The position numbers were made by a program, and so were the translations under genes. From Alphaproteobacteria bacterium (GTDB lineage Bacteria; Pseudomonadota; Alphaproteobacteria; Micropepsales; Micropepsaceae), in NCBI GenBank assembly GCA_017307315.1, contig JAFKFF010000306.1, forward strand, positions 1-15,089: 15,089 bases of DNA, read 5' to 3'. The notes under the pieces are model-generated. The model worked only from the letters and a program-made list of their open reading frames with translations, was not told the DNA's origin and searched no databases. Below, one piece after another: positions 6,906 to 14,199 of this stretch. Positions within the stretch are counted from its first letter, which is position 1. Each line of letters starts with the position of its first letter.

Positions 6906-8879
6906 CTACAGCTCGATGCCATCGCCGGGATCGAGCGACGCCTGCCGCGCAAGCCCCTGCATCCGGCGCCGCACCGCCGCCTGCCGCGCCGCGTCGTCCT
7001 GCTCGTCCTCAACGATCGCAAACTCCTGGGCGGGCGACGCTGCCGTCTCCGGCGCGATGGCGACATGCTCGGGCAGCTCAGGTTCACGGCGCAGTCCTCC
7101 ATTCGCGGCGTCCTCCTGCGCGCGAACGATCCGCGCCACGTCGGCAGGATCGGCGGCGGCCGCGCTCCCGGTCCAGTCGTCGGGGCGGGCCGCGCCGGCA
7201 GCCAAGGCGGGTGCCGCCATGATCCGCTGGGCTAGGCGCGGATCGCGGAAATAGCGCGCTTTCTTCGCCCGGATCGGATGGACGCCCGCCACCATCACGA
7301 TCTCGTCGTCGGGTGGAAGCTGCATCACCTCGCCGGGGGTAAGGAGTTGGCGAGCGGTCTCCGACCGCGACACCATCAGGTGCCCTAGCCACGGTGATAG
7401 GCGATGCCCGGCATAGTTCTTCATCGCCCGCATCTCGGTGGCGGTGCCGAGCGCGTCCGACACGCGCTTGGCGGTCCGCTCGTCGTTGGTGGCGAAGCTC
7501 ACCCGCACATGGCAATTGTCGAGGATCGCGTTGTTTGGCCCGTAAGCCTTCTCGATCTGATTGAGGCTCTGCGCGATCAGGAACGCCTTGAGCCCGTAGC
7601 CCGCCATGAACGCCAGGGCGGACTCGAAGAAGTCGAGCCGGCCTAGAGCGGGAAATTCGTCGAGCATCAATAGCACGCGATGCCGGTTCCGCTTGGGCGT
7701 CAGTTCCTCGGTCAGCCGGCGCCCGATCTGGTTGAGGATGAGGCGGATGAGCGGCTTGGTCCGCGAGATGTCCGATGGAGGCACGACGAGGTAGAGCGTC
7801 GCCGGCCGGTCGCCCTCGACCAGATCCGATATGCGCCAGTGGCAGGCGCGCGTGACCTGCGCCACGACCGGATCGCGGTAAAGGCCAAGGAACGACATGG
7901 CGGTGGACAGCACGCCCGATCGCTCGTTGTCGGATTTGTTCAGCAGCTCGCGCGCGGCGCTGGCGACAACGGGATGAACGCCAGCTTCGCCAAGGTGCGG
8001 CGTGGCCATCATCGCCGCCAGTGTCTGCTCGATCGTGCGCGAGGGATCGGAAAGGAACGACGCCACCCCTGCGAGCGTCTTGTCCGACTCGGCGTAAAGG
8101 ACGTGCAGGATCGCGCCAACCAGCAGCGAGTGCGATGTTTTCTCCCAATGGTTCCGGCGCTCCAGCGACCCTTCAGGATCGACCAGCACGTCCGCGACAT
8201 TCTGCACGTCGCGCACCTCCCACTGGCCTCGCCGCACCTCCAGCAACGGATTGTAGGCGGCCGACGCCGCGTTGGTCGGATCGAACAGCAGCACCCGACC
8301 GTGGCGGGATCGAAAGCCGGCGGTGAGCGTCCAGTTCTCGCCCTTGATGTCGTGGACGATCGCCGAGGCCGGCCAGGTCAGCAGCGACGGCACGACCAGG
8401 CCGACGCCCTTGCCGCTGCGAGTCGGCGCAAAGCACAGCACATGCTCGGGACCGTCGTGGCGCAGATAGTCGGCGGCGAGCTTGCCGAGCACCACGCCGT
8501 TTGCCCCCAGCAGCCCGGCCGCGCGCACCTCCCGCTCTGTCGCCCAGCGCGCCGAGCCGTAGGTCTCGGCGTTCTTCAACTCGCGGGCGCGCCACACCGA
8601 CATGCCGATGGCGACCGCGATCGACACGAACCCGCCCGACGCGGCGATGAACGCGCCGGTCTTGAAGATGTCGGGCGCATAGGCGTCGAACGAGAACCAC
8701 CACCAGAAGAAGGCCGGGGGCGGATAGACGCGCCAGTCTCCGAGCATGAACCAGGGCGGCCCTAGCTCGGGCTGATAGGCGAGCGCGGCGGCTGGCCATT
8801 GGGTCGCGCCCCACACGGCGGCAAGCACGGTCAGAAAGACGGTGGTGGTCTGGCCCCACAGTATTTTGGTCGCGGACAT
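6906..8879 (-). CDS. traG: TraG, type IV coupling protein (VirD4/TraG ATPase)
   Basis: A protein of 657 residues. The N-terminus has membrane segments at about 10-35 and 73-95. Walker A is APTRSGKG at about 151-158, and Walker B is RVLLMLDEFPALGRL at about 401-415. A further family motif, FLIAQSLNQIEKAYG, follows. TraG is the hexameric inner-membrane coupling protein that hands the relaxase-bound strand to the Trb channel. It starts 14 bases after the relaxase stop, with AGGAG 5 bases before the ATG. The Pro/Ala-rich C-terminal tail is variable in the family. No disrupted motif is seen, so this half of the transfer machinery looks intact. Confidence 0.97.
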   Translation of the reverse strand: MSATKILWGQTTTVFLTVLAAVWGATQWPAAALAYQPELGPPWFMLGDWRVYPPPAFFWWWFSFDAYAPDIFKTGAFIAASGGFVSIAVAIGMSVWRARELKNAETYGSARWATEREVRAAGLLGANGVVLGKLAADYLRHDGPEHVLCFAPTRSGKGVGLVVPSLLTWPASAIVHDIKGENWTLTAGFRSRHGRVLLFDPTNAASAAYNPLLEVRRGQWEVRDVQNVADVLVDPEGSLERRNHWEKTSHSLLVGAILHVLYAESDKTLAGVASFLSDPSRTIEQTLAAMMATPHLGEAGVHPVVASAARELLNKSDNERSGVLSTAMSFLGLYRDPVVAQVTRACHWRISDLVEGDRPATLYLVVPPSDISRTKPLIRLILNQIGRRLTEELTPKRNRHRVLLMLDEFPALGRLDFFESALAFMAGYGLKAFLIAQSLNQIEKAYGPNNAILDNCHVRVSFATNDERTAKRVSDALGTATEMRAMKNYAGHRLSPWLGHLMVSRSETARQLLTPGEVMQLPPDDEIVMVAGVHPIRAKKARYFRDPRLAQRIMAAPALAAGAARPDDWTGSAAAADPADVARIVRAQEDAANGGLRREPELPEHVAIAPETAASPAQEFAIVEDEQDDAARQAAVRRRMQGLARQASLDPGDGIEL

Positions 8880-8893
8880 GGGTTCTCCTGTCG

Positions 8894-10654
8894 TTAAAGG
8901 CCGAGGCCGCGCTTGCGGCCGAGCGTCCAGTCGATGCCGCCGCCTGCTCGGACGACTCCGGTGACTTGCCGGCCGAGCTGCTGTTCGAGCGGGCTGGCCC
9001 AGGGCACGAGGCGGAAGCCGAGTCCGTCGTCGATCATGGCGAAGCGGCCCGATGCGAGTGCGAGCCGCTGGCGGACCACGCCGGCGACCTTGTCGCCGGA
9101 GTTGGCCGGGCGATAGGCAAGCCCGGTCTCGCCCGCGATCTTCGCGCCAACAGAGTCCAGTTCGCGCTTGCGCAGCGTGTCGAGCAAGCCGCGCTCGAAC
9201 ACCGTGCGTTCGCCATAGCGGCGCGCCAGCCCCTCGCGGACGAGATAGTCGGTGCGCGCGTCCATCGCTCGGCGTACCTCCGCGCCGAACCCGCCGTCCG
9301 CGACGCCCGCTCCGCGCTCGATCAGCCGATGGTCGAGCCAGGTCGCGCCGGGCGCCTTGATCTGTGCGGCAAGGTCGAAGTCGGAGCGCGTGGCGAGCAC
9401 CAGCGTCGGTTTCTCCTCGCCAACCCGCCCGATCGCGCGCAGTTCGACGATCCCGCCGAGCTTGGGGCTATGTTCCAGCGCCTCGATGCCGGACAGCCGG
9501 ACATGGTGGGTGCGCCCGTCCGTGCCGTCGATCACGGCATAGGCGGTGCCGGTCAGTTCGTCGTGCAATCCCTTGTCGATCAGTCGACCGGCGATCGGCT
9601 TCTCGGGCGCGCCGCTGACGACGGCGTAGCTGTCGAGCGGCCGGTCCTGACCGCGCTCACGGAGCGCCGCGCCGATCGTGCGGATGATGTCGCCGCGCGC
9701 GCCCAGCTCTCGCAGCTTGACCGCCGCGCCCTCCGCCACCGCCCATTGGCCGGTATCGCCTTCGGCCGCGAGCCCCATCGTTTCCAGATGCTGCAACCGG
9801 CCCACCATCAAGCGGCGGAGCCGCGGATCGTCCGGGCCGGGGCGCTCGGGGCGCAGGTCGATCACGCCCAGCTCGTCGGCGGAACGCTGGATCTCGGTAT
9901 CTAGCCGGGTCCAGCGCTCCGCCGTTACCTCACGGTCGAGCGCTCGCTGCACCTCATGTTCGGGCTTCGGCCCAAGCTCGGCGAAGGCCAGGTCTTGCGC
10001 GCGCGAGCGGAGATTGTGGCTGATGTAGTCGCGGGAGATGACGAGATCGGCGCCTTGATCGGTAACGCCGCGCACGAGCAGATGGACGTGCGGATTGTCG
10101 GTGTTCCAGTGATCGACCGCGACCCAATCGAGCGGCGTGCCCAGGTCGGCCTCCATCTGCCGCATGAGGTCGCGCGTGTATTCGCGCAGGTCGGTCAGCT
10201 CGGCAGCGTCCTCGGGCGACACGATGACCCGGAAATGGTGCCGGTCATCCTTGCACCGTTCAGTGAAACCGCGATCGTCAGCGTTGTCGGCCGCCGCGTC
10301 GAACATCCGGGTCGGCGAGCCGTCGCGGGTGACGCCCTCGCGCTTCAAATAAGCGACGTGCGCGGACAGTGGCGCCGAGCGCCTGCCACCCCGGCTGCGG
10401 GTGGTCACGGGCAGCATCTTGACCATGACGCGGCGGCCCGAGCCGAACAGGCGGCTGCGGGCGAACGCCGTGCGTCCACGCCCGAAGGTGGATTGCGCGC
10501 CACGGCGCGCGCCGCTGGCGCCGCCACGCCGGCCGCCGCTGTGGATCGCGGCGACGCGCAGAACCTCGGCGACCAGGCCGCGGGCATTGCGGCCCTGCGC
10601 CTTGCTGCGCTTGGCCTTGCCCGGCCGGACGCGGAACTCGCTGTCCTTGCTCAC
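8894..10654 (-). CDS. rlxS: RlxS-type MOBP relaxase (VirD2-like nuclease with DUF3363 C-terminus)
   Basis: A protein of 586 residues from a GTG start (SKDSEFRVRPGKAKRSKAQ). An N-terminal Arg/Lys-rich region is followed by the relaxase core. AHVAYLKREGVTRDG contains Tyr102, the likely strand-cleaving residue. DDRHHFRVIVSP and DHWNTDNPHVHLLVRG supply the metal-binding histidines (H182, H189, H191). The C-terminal two-thirds matches the DUF3363 region of this family. The protein would nick oriT, stay covalently on the 5' end and be piloted into the recipient. The open frame extends to 10993, but that extension overlaps the upstream transglycosylase and the candidate oriT. The N-terminus chosen agrees with the family's usual FRVRPG opening. 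SD support at this GTG is weak. Confidence 0.93.
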   Translation of the reverse strand: MSKDSEFRVRPGKAKRSKAQGRNARGLVAEVLRVAAIHSGGRRGGASGARRGAQSTFGRGRTAFARSRLFGSGRRVMVKMLPVTTRSRGGRRSAPLSAHVAYLKREGVTRDGSPTRMFDAAADNADDRGFTERCKDDRHHFRVIVSPEDAAELTDLREYTRDLMRQMEADLGTPLDWVAVDHWNTDNPHVHLLVRGVTDQGADLVISRDYISHNLRSRAQDLAFAELGPKPEHEVQRALDREVTAERWTRLDTEIQRSADELGVIDLRPERPGPDDPRLRRLMVGRLQHLETMGLAAEGDTGQWAVAEGAAVKLRELGARGDIIRTIGAALRERGQDRPLDSYAVVSGAPEKPIAGRLIDKGLHDELTGTAYAVIDGTDGRTHHVRLSGIEALEHSPKLGGIVELRAIGRVGEEKPTLVLATRSDFDLAAQIKAPGATWLDHRLIERGAGVADGGFGAEVRRAMDARTDYLVREGLARRYGERTVFERGLLDTLRKRELDSVGAKIAGETGLAYRPANSGDKVAGVVRQRLALASGRFAMIDDGLGFRLVPWASPLEQQLGRQVTGVVRAGGGIDWTLGRKRGLGL

Positions 10655-10892
10655 GGCCGGCTCGCTTTCGGCCGAAAATCGCCTGCGGTGCCATTCGAGG
10701 CATTGAGTCTGCTGGCTTTTCCCTTCCGCGCGGCACGCGCGCCGACCGACGCCCCCGCGTGAAGCCCCGGAAAAGCCTCGGCTTTTCGGCTGAACGGGGC
10801 GCTGCTTATATCTTGCCCTCGTCTGTCTCTGCCGTTTTCTCCCTTCCCAGCCCCAATCCTGCTCGGGACGGATGATCGGGATGAGGCGCGGA
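10655..10892. other. Candidate oriT region between transglycosylase and relaxase genes
   Basis: 238 bases with no gene of its own. It contains an inverted repeat at 10770-10787 (GAAAAGCC, 2-base loop, GGCTTTTC), flanked by a second matching pair GCCCCG (10764-10769) and CGGGGC (10795-10800). Next comes TTATATCTTG followed by CCC at 10806-10818. An inverted repeat a short distance before a YATCYTG nic site is the usual layout of MOBP origins. Examples are ATCCTG-C in RP4, TATATCCTG at Ti borders and CATCTTG-T in R64. The predicted nick is on the + strand between 10815 and 10816. It lies directly upstream of the relaxase, a common place for oriT. This is motif-level evidence only. Confidence 0.65.
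10666..10677. promoter_or_regulatory. 12-base perfect palindrome just upstream of rlxS
   Basis: TTTCGGCCGAAA is a perfect palindrome ending 12 bases before the GTG start of the relaxase. It overlaps the place where a ribosome site would sit. It could be an operator for autoregulation or part of the oriT relaxosome region. The function is unknown. Confidence 0.35.
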
Positions 10893-11621
10893 TCATTGCG
10901 GTCGGCCCGCGCGGGCGCGGGGGACGAACAGTGTGTCCACCGGCGCGTTGGGTGCCGGAGCGATGGCGCGACCGTTGCCGGACTTCGGCCCATCGGTAGG
11001 CGGCTCGGGCGCGGGCTCCTCGCCGTCCGACTGCGCAGAGACGGCTTCGGATGTAACGCTCACGGTGCGGACGAACAGCGCCGCACGACGCCATGCGAAA
11101 GGGTCTGGCGGCGCAGTCACCGCCACTTCTGGCGTGCCCGGCGTGCCTGCGATCGGCGCGAGTTGGGCGAGGTAGCCGACCGTCTCGGGAGGTAGCGGAC
11201 GGCCGCGCGAAAGGTAATCGTCGTAGCGGCCCGGTCCGGCATTGTAGGCCGCCAGCATCGCACTCGCGTTGCCGTAGCGGTCGTGCATCTCGCGCAGATA
11301 GGCCGCGCCCGCCATGATGTTGTCGCGCACGTCGAACGGGTCAGCGCCAAGGCCATACCGCGCGCGAAGACCGGCCCAGGTCGCGGGCATGATCTGCATC
11401 AATCCCATCGCACCAGCGTGCGATACGGCGCGCGAGTTGCCGCCGCTCTCGACGCGCATCACCGCCCATATCCACGCTTCCGGGATGCCGAACCGCCGCG
11501 CCGCGTCGGCGACATGACCGACGTAGGGATGAGCCGCCGCCGATCGCGCGGCCGGCAAATCCTGTGCCGTCGCCGCAACCGGCACAGCGCCGCCAAACAG
11601 CAGCACGACGGCAAGCGCCAC
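10893..11621 (-). CDS. Lytic transglycosylase (Slt/VirB1-type), periplasmic
   Basis: A protein of 242 residues if the GTG at 11621 is used. After a hydrophobic signal-like stretch ending near ATAQD, the SLT fold is clear. WAVMRVESGGNSRAVSHAGA carries the catalytic Glu58, then GLMQIMPATW, NIMAGAAYLREMHDRYGN and AMLAAYNAGPGRYDDY. These enzymes cut peptidoglycan to open a path for the conjugation channel. The C-terminus beyond about 165 is Pro/Ala-rich and unrelated. The start is uncertain. There is no in-frame ATG, and the GTG start gives a signal peptide without a basic front. The frame stays open to a TTG at 11783, which would add 54 residues including the basic WRRSG. Its stop lies 238 bases upstream of rlxS, with the candidate oriT between. 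Confidence 0.9.
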   Translation of the reverse strand: MALAVVLLFGGAVPVAATAQDLPAARSAAAHPYVGHVADAARRFGIPEAWIWAVMRVESGGNSRAVSHAGAMGLMQIMPATWAGLRARYGLGADPFDVRDNIMAGAAYLREMHDRYGNASAMLAAYNAGPGRYDDYLSRGRPLPPETVGYLAQLAPIAGTPGTPEVAVTAPPDPFAWRRAALFVRTVSVTSEAVSAQSDGEEPAPEPPTDGPKSGNGRAIAPAPNAPVDTLFVPRARAGRPQ

Positions 11622-11808
11622 TGCCGATCCGACTCCGCTCCGCCGCCAGCCTGCTAACGTGCTCGCTACGCTTAAGGGTGCGCGCGGGGCGCCGGCCTTC
11701 GGCCGCCCTTGACCTTCGCTGCGCGCCCCGGCCGGCCTGCGACCGAGCGGGACGGAGGGATGAGACGGCTTTCCCGCGAACAAAGGGATTATGGGGAAGC
11801 GCACCGGA
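11622..11808. other. GC-rich gap between DUF736 gene and transglycosylase
   Basis: About 187 bases without a clear gene, although the transglycosylase frame stays open through most of it. It holds several short palindromic blocks, including CGGCC-TTC-GGCCG near 11692-11704. Matching CGGGGCGC and GCGCCCCG segments lie about 30 bases apart (about 11684-11730). No T-run follows, so a terminator is not supported. It could be untranslated leader or the true 5' end of the transglycosylase gene. Confidence 0.35.
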
Positions 11809-12144
11809 TCAATCCTGCTCGCGCGACTTTGGCTGACGGTTCCAGCGCAGCGACCAGGCCGACTTGTCGCCCGTGTTCTGGAACAGCGCGGCGCGGATCG
11901 GCTGCGCGAAGGCGGGATCGTCGATGCGCAGCGAGACGTAATCCCCGGCACGCTCGCCGGTCTCGTTCCAGCCCGCGCCGATTTCCGGGCCTTCGCCGCC
12001 GTCGCCGCGATGGACGCGCCAGTCGGGCACCCTGTCGGCGTCGCTCGCCTCGGCGGGAAAGATGGAAATACGGATGTCGAGCGTCGCCGTCTCGATGATG
12101 CCCTCGTAGCCGTTGGCGGTGCGGAAAAAGCTGCCGATTTGCAT
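11809..12144 (-). CDS. DUF736 family protein
   Basis: A protein of 111 residues starting MQIGSFFRTANGYEGIIETA. It continues with IRISIFPAEASDADRVPDWR, PEIGAGWNETGERAGDYVSL and ALFQNTGDKSAWSLRW. This is the DUF736 signature of small, soluble, all-beta-looking proteins carried almost invariably next to traF and the relaxase in alphaproteobacterial ICEs and plasmids. The molecular role is not known to me. A DNA- or relaxosome-associated function is only a guess from its neighbours. The ATG at 12144 has AGGAG 6 bases upstream. The frame is open to 12189, but that would overlap traF and would skip this ribosome site. It lies 35 bases after the traF stop. Confidence 0.92.
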   Translation of the reverse strand: MQIGSFFRTANGYEGIIETATLDIRISIFPAEASDADRVPDWRVHRGDGGEGPEIGAGWNETGERAGDYVSLRIDDPAFAQPIRAALFQNTGDKSAWSLRWNRQPKSREQD

Positions 12145-12179
12145 GGGACTCTCCTTTGGGTTGGCAGGGACAAGCGGGT

Positions 12180-12725
12180 TCAGCGCCACGCGAGCGGCGC
12201 GTTCGGGGTGTCACGGGTGAGGATCGGGATGGCGCGGCCGAGCACGGTCGAGGCCGGGAGCGGGCCGAAATGGCGGCCGTCCATGCTGTCGGCGTGATCG
12301 GGATTGAGCATCAGCAGCTCGCCGGCGCGCAGCGTCCGGCACCCCCGCCAGACGGGCAGCGGGCGGCCTTGTCCGTCGCGCTCGCGGGCGACGACAACGG
12401 GCCGTCCATCGACACTCACCACGGCGCCGATCCGGCACACAAGCTGACCCGCTCGGGCGGCGACATGCTTCAACAGCGGCACGCGCTCGCCGAGATAACC
12501 GCGCTCGGCTAGCCACCGCGCCAGCGGTGCGGGCGGCGTCACGGCGACCAGCGCGCCGTGCGGCGGGTCGGGCAACGGTTCGATCCGGTAGAGACCGAGC
12601 GGCGCGCTGGCGCTGGCGTTCCAGATGACGCGCGGCAACGGGTCGAACACTGCGACAGCGGCGAACGATCCGGCGAATAGTGACGCGGCCGAAAGCGTGG
12701 CGATGGCCCATGCACGGCGCGTCAT
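12180..12725 (-). CDS. traF: TraF, S26-family conjugative signal peptidase
   Basis: A protein of 181 residues. An N-terminal membrane anchor (about 5-27) precedes NASASAPLGLYRI, whose Ser40 in the S-x-P-x-G pattern is the likely nucleophile. Lys86 in VPLLKHVAA is the general base. NPDHADSMDGRHFGPLP (about 141-157) corresponds to the conserved C-terminal box of S26 peptidases. In RP4, TraF processes and cyclises the TrbC prepilin, and a matching trbC lies downstream at 5002-5388. All expected catalytic residues are present. The ATG overlaps the DUF2840 stop by 4 bases (ATGA), so it is likely co-translated with the rdfS and DUF2840 genes. Confidence 0.95.
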   Translation of the reverse strand: MTRRAWAIATLSAASLFAGSFAAVAVFDPLPRVIWNASASAPLGLYRIEPLPDPPHGALVAVTPPAPLARWLAERGYLGERVPLLKHVAARAGQLVCRIGAVVSVDGRPVVVARERDGQGRPLPVWRGCRTLRAGELLMLNPDHADSMDGRHFGPLPASTVLGRAIPILTRDTPNAPLAWR

Positions 12726-13228
12726 CCTTCGATCTCCCGGCGTTTGAGCCAGGCGCGATGACGCTCCTGCGTGTATGGGCGCGGCTGCTGTCCGGCGGCG
12801 ATCCGGTTGGCGACGTGCCGCCAGTGATCCGGTGCGGCGTCGCAGGGATCGACACCGGCCGCCTCGGTCGCGTCGATTGCGGCGAGCACTTGGGAGACCT
12901 TCGGCCAGCCCTCGATCTTGAGCAGGATGTCACCACCCGGCCGAACGAATGGCAACGTCGTGAACGGCTCGCCCGCGCCGACAGCGCGCACGATGTCGAT
13001 ACGCGAGCTGATCGTGCCATAGTCGTTCGCGGCCCAGCGAACGAACGCGAAGATCGCGCCGGGACGGAAGCGGACGATGCGGCGGCGGCGGTCCACGATC
13101 TCGTCCACGGCGACGCGGCCGAACCTGATCCAGTGCTCGATCCGCTTCTCGATCCACGTCAGTTCGACGCGCGTCATGCCGTCGTCGGACGGCTGGCGGT
13201 GGCGCATGGGTGACGGCGGGACGGTCAT
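12722..13228 (-). CDS. DUF2840 family protein
   Basis: A protein of 168 residues. The diagnostic stretch is VELTWIEKRIEHWIRFG near residues 21-37, followed by a basic RRRRIVRFRPGAIFAFVRWAANDYG segment and PFTTLPFVRPGGDILLKI. This is the DUF2840 family, found between the excisionase-like gene and traF in alphaproteobacterial ICEs. No enzymatic motif is visible and the function is unknown. Basic content and conserved linkage to DNA-processing genes suggest a transfer or relaxosome role, which is inference. The ATG at 13228 overlaps the rdfS stop as ATGA. Internal ATGs at codons 8 and 18 are alternatives, since the conserved part begins near residue 20. Its stop overlaps traF by 4 bases. Confidence 0.88.
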   Translation of the reverse strand: MTVPPSPMRHRQPSDDGMTRVELTWIEKRIEHWIRFGRVAVDEIVDRRRRIVRFRPGAIFAFVRWAANDYGTISSRIDIVRAVGAGEPFTTLPFVRPGGDILLKIEGWPKVSQVLAAIDATEAAGVDPCDAAPDHWRHVANRIAAGQQPRPYTQERHRAWLKRREIEG

Positions 13229-13491
13229 CGCCGGCTCCGGGCGATAGCCGAATCCGCGCGCGGCATGAGGTCATCCTGCCCCGGATCGGAAGTCGAGTGC
13301 TTGATGCCGATGTCGGCCCAGGCGCGTAGGTCATCGACCGAATAGACCACCCGGCCGCCGATCCGGCGGTAGGCCGGGCCAGTCCCGAAATAGCGGTGCT
13401 TCTCAAGGGTGCGGCCGGAGAGGCCGAGAAAGCGCGCGGCTTCCGGCGTGCGCAGGAAGCGGGGCGGAAGATTAGTGGGCGTATCGGACAA
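13225..13491 (-). CDS. rdfS: RdfS-like recombination directionality factor (AlpA-type excisionase, winged HTH)
   Basis: A protein of 88 residues from a TTG start at 13491, with AGGAG 7 bases upstream (13499-13503). The core LPPRFLRTPEAARFLGLSGR, then TLEKHRYFGTGPAYRRIGGRVVYSVDDLRAWADIG, is the MerR/AlpA-type helix-turn-helix plus wing of small excisionases. In ICEMlSymR7A the comparable protein RdfS drives excision with the integrase IntS, and its gene is activated by FseA. Here an fseA-like gene lies directly upstream. The frame is open to an ATG at 13590, but that extra 33-residue N-terminus is low-complexity and outside the conserved domain. Its length matches the family. A TTG start may keep its level low. 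No integrase gene is in the window to pair with it. Confidence 0.85.
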   Translation of the reverse strand: MSDTPTNLPPRFLRTPEAARFLGLSGRTLEKHRYFGTGPAYRRIGGRVVYSVDDLRAWADIGIKHSTSDPGQDDLMPRADSAIARSRR

Positions 13492-13620
13492 GTGACGGCT
13501 CCTGCGGGCGGTGGCGGCAGGAGGCGTAATTGTCAGAATGGAGGCAGCCGGGTGGGGTATGAAGATGTGCGGCTGCACGGATGCGACCACCCTCTACAGG
13601 GCTGCGGCGGCAGGGCTGGA
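13492..13620 (-). promoter_or_regulatory. Presumed rdfS leader/promoter with 8-base direct repeats
   Basis: 129 bases between the fseA-like stop and the rdfS TTG. On the + strand CAGGGCTG occurs twice, at 13597-13604 and 13611-13618, a 14-base spacing close to the fseA stop. This is where an FseA-type activator would be expected to bind by analogy with ICEMlSymR7A. I cannot identify a clear -35/-10 pair, and the binding role is inference. Confidence 0.35.
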
Positions 13621-14199
13621 TCAGCGGATGCGAAGCAATTTGCGGTAGTCGCCGTTCATCATGGCGATGCCGTCGCGGACCAGCCGCACGACGAACGAAC
13701 GTGAGGCGGACATCTTCCAATCGCTAGCGGATAGCTTGGTCGCGTCCTCGCGCCCCAGCTCAACCGCGATCTGACGGTAGGTTGCGCCGCCGTGGCGTAG
13801 GTCGAGCGCCCGAAGCATCAGGTCGAGGCGTGCCAGCCGGTATGCCGTGAGCGGCCATCCGCGCGGCAGCGGTCCTGTCGTCCGGCCGAACAGGCGGCGA
13901 TGGAAGCGCAACAGACTGGCCAGCCGGGTGAGGAAATCCTTGTCGAGCGGAATGACGGCTGCGAGCGGCTGGCCGGGCTGCGGATCGCGCAGCCATAACC
14001 GATGCTCGCCGGCCGTGTCGGCGACGATAACATGGCGTCCGTCGATCCCGGCCAGGTCGGTGAGTAGCGCGCCGAGCGCGCGCGGATCGACCGGGGCGGC
14101 GGTTGCGAATCCGTCCGGTGTGGCTTCGAGGATAACCGTGACGGCGGTCAGTTCCGGGCGCCAGACTACCGGGTCTGAAAGGTCATCTGGTGCCGTTGC
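13621..14199 (-). CDS. fseA: FseA-like activator, C-terminal part with DUF2285 domain (second half of +1 frameshift pair)
   Basis: This is the portion read after the +1 shift, 192 residues starting at ATAPDDLSDPVVWRPELTAV. The linker region includes TVILEATPDGF and LAAVIPLDKDFLTRLASLLRF. The last 75 or so residues (GWPLTAYRLARLDLMLRAL, then GGATYRQIAVELG and the FVVRLVRDG helix) are the DUF2285 extended-turn helix-turn-helix. That segment has about twice as many Arg/Lys as Asp/Glu, as expected for the DNA-binding type. The frame is open back to an ATG at 14289, but that part overlaps the upstream half and reads as low-complexity Arg/Ser-rich sequence. With the first half the product would be 260 residues. 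By analogy with FseA of ICEMlSymR7A it would activate rdfS. Confidence 0.85.
   Translation of the reverse strand, partial: ATAPDDLSDPVVWRPELTAVTVILEATPDGFATAAPVDPRALGALLTDLAGIDGRHVIVADTAGEHRLWLRDPQPGQPLAAVIPLDKDFLTRLASLLRFHRRLFGRTTGPLPRGWPLTAYRLARLDLMLRALDLRHGGATYRQIAVELGREDATKLSASDWKMSASRSFVVRLVRDGIAMMNGDYRKLLRIR

Noticed and set aside
7680..8765. Long plus-strand open frame of 361 codons
   Set aside because: It lies opposite traG, whose Walker motifs are unmistakable. The plus-strand product has no domain and is Arg/Gly/Ala-rich, as expected from an antisense frame in GC-rich DNA.
8966..9904. Long plus-strand open frame opposite the relaxase
   Set aside because: Antisense shadow with no recognisable motif or ribosome site.
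10655..10993. N-terminal extension of the relaxase frame up to 10993
   Set aside because: It overlaps the end of the transglycosylase and the candidate oriT, is Arg/Ser-rich without a domain, and the conserved relaxase N-terminus begins at the GTG at 10654.
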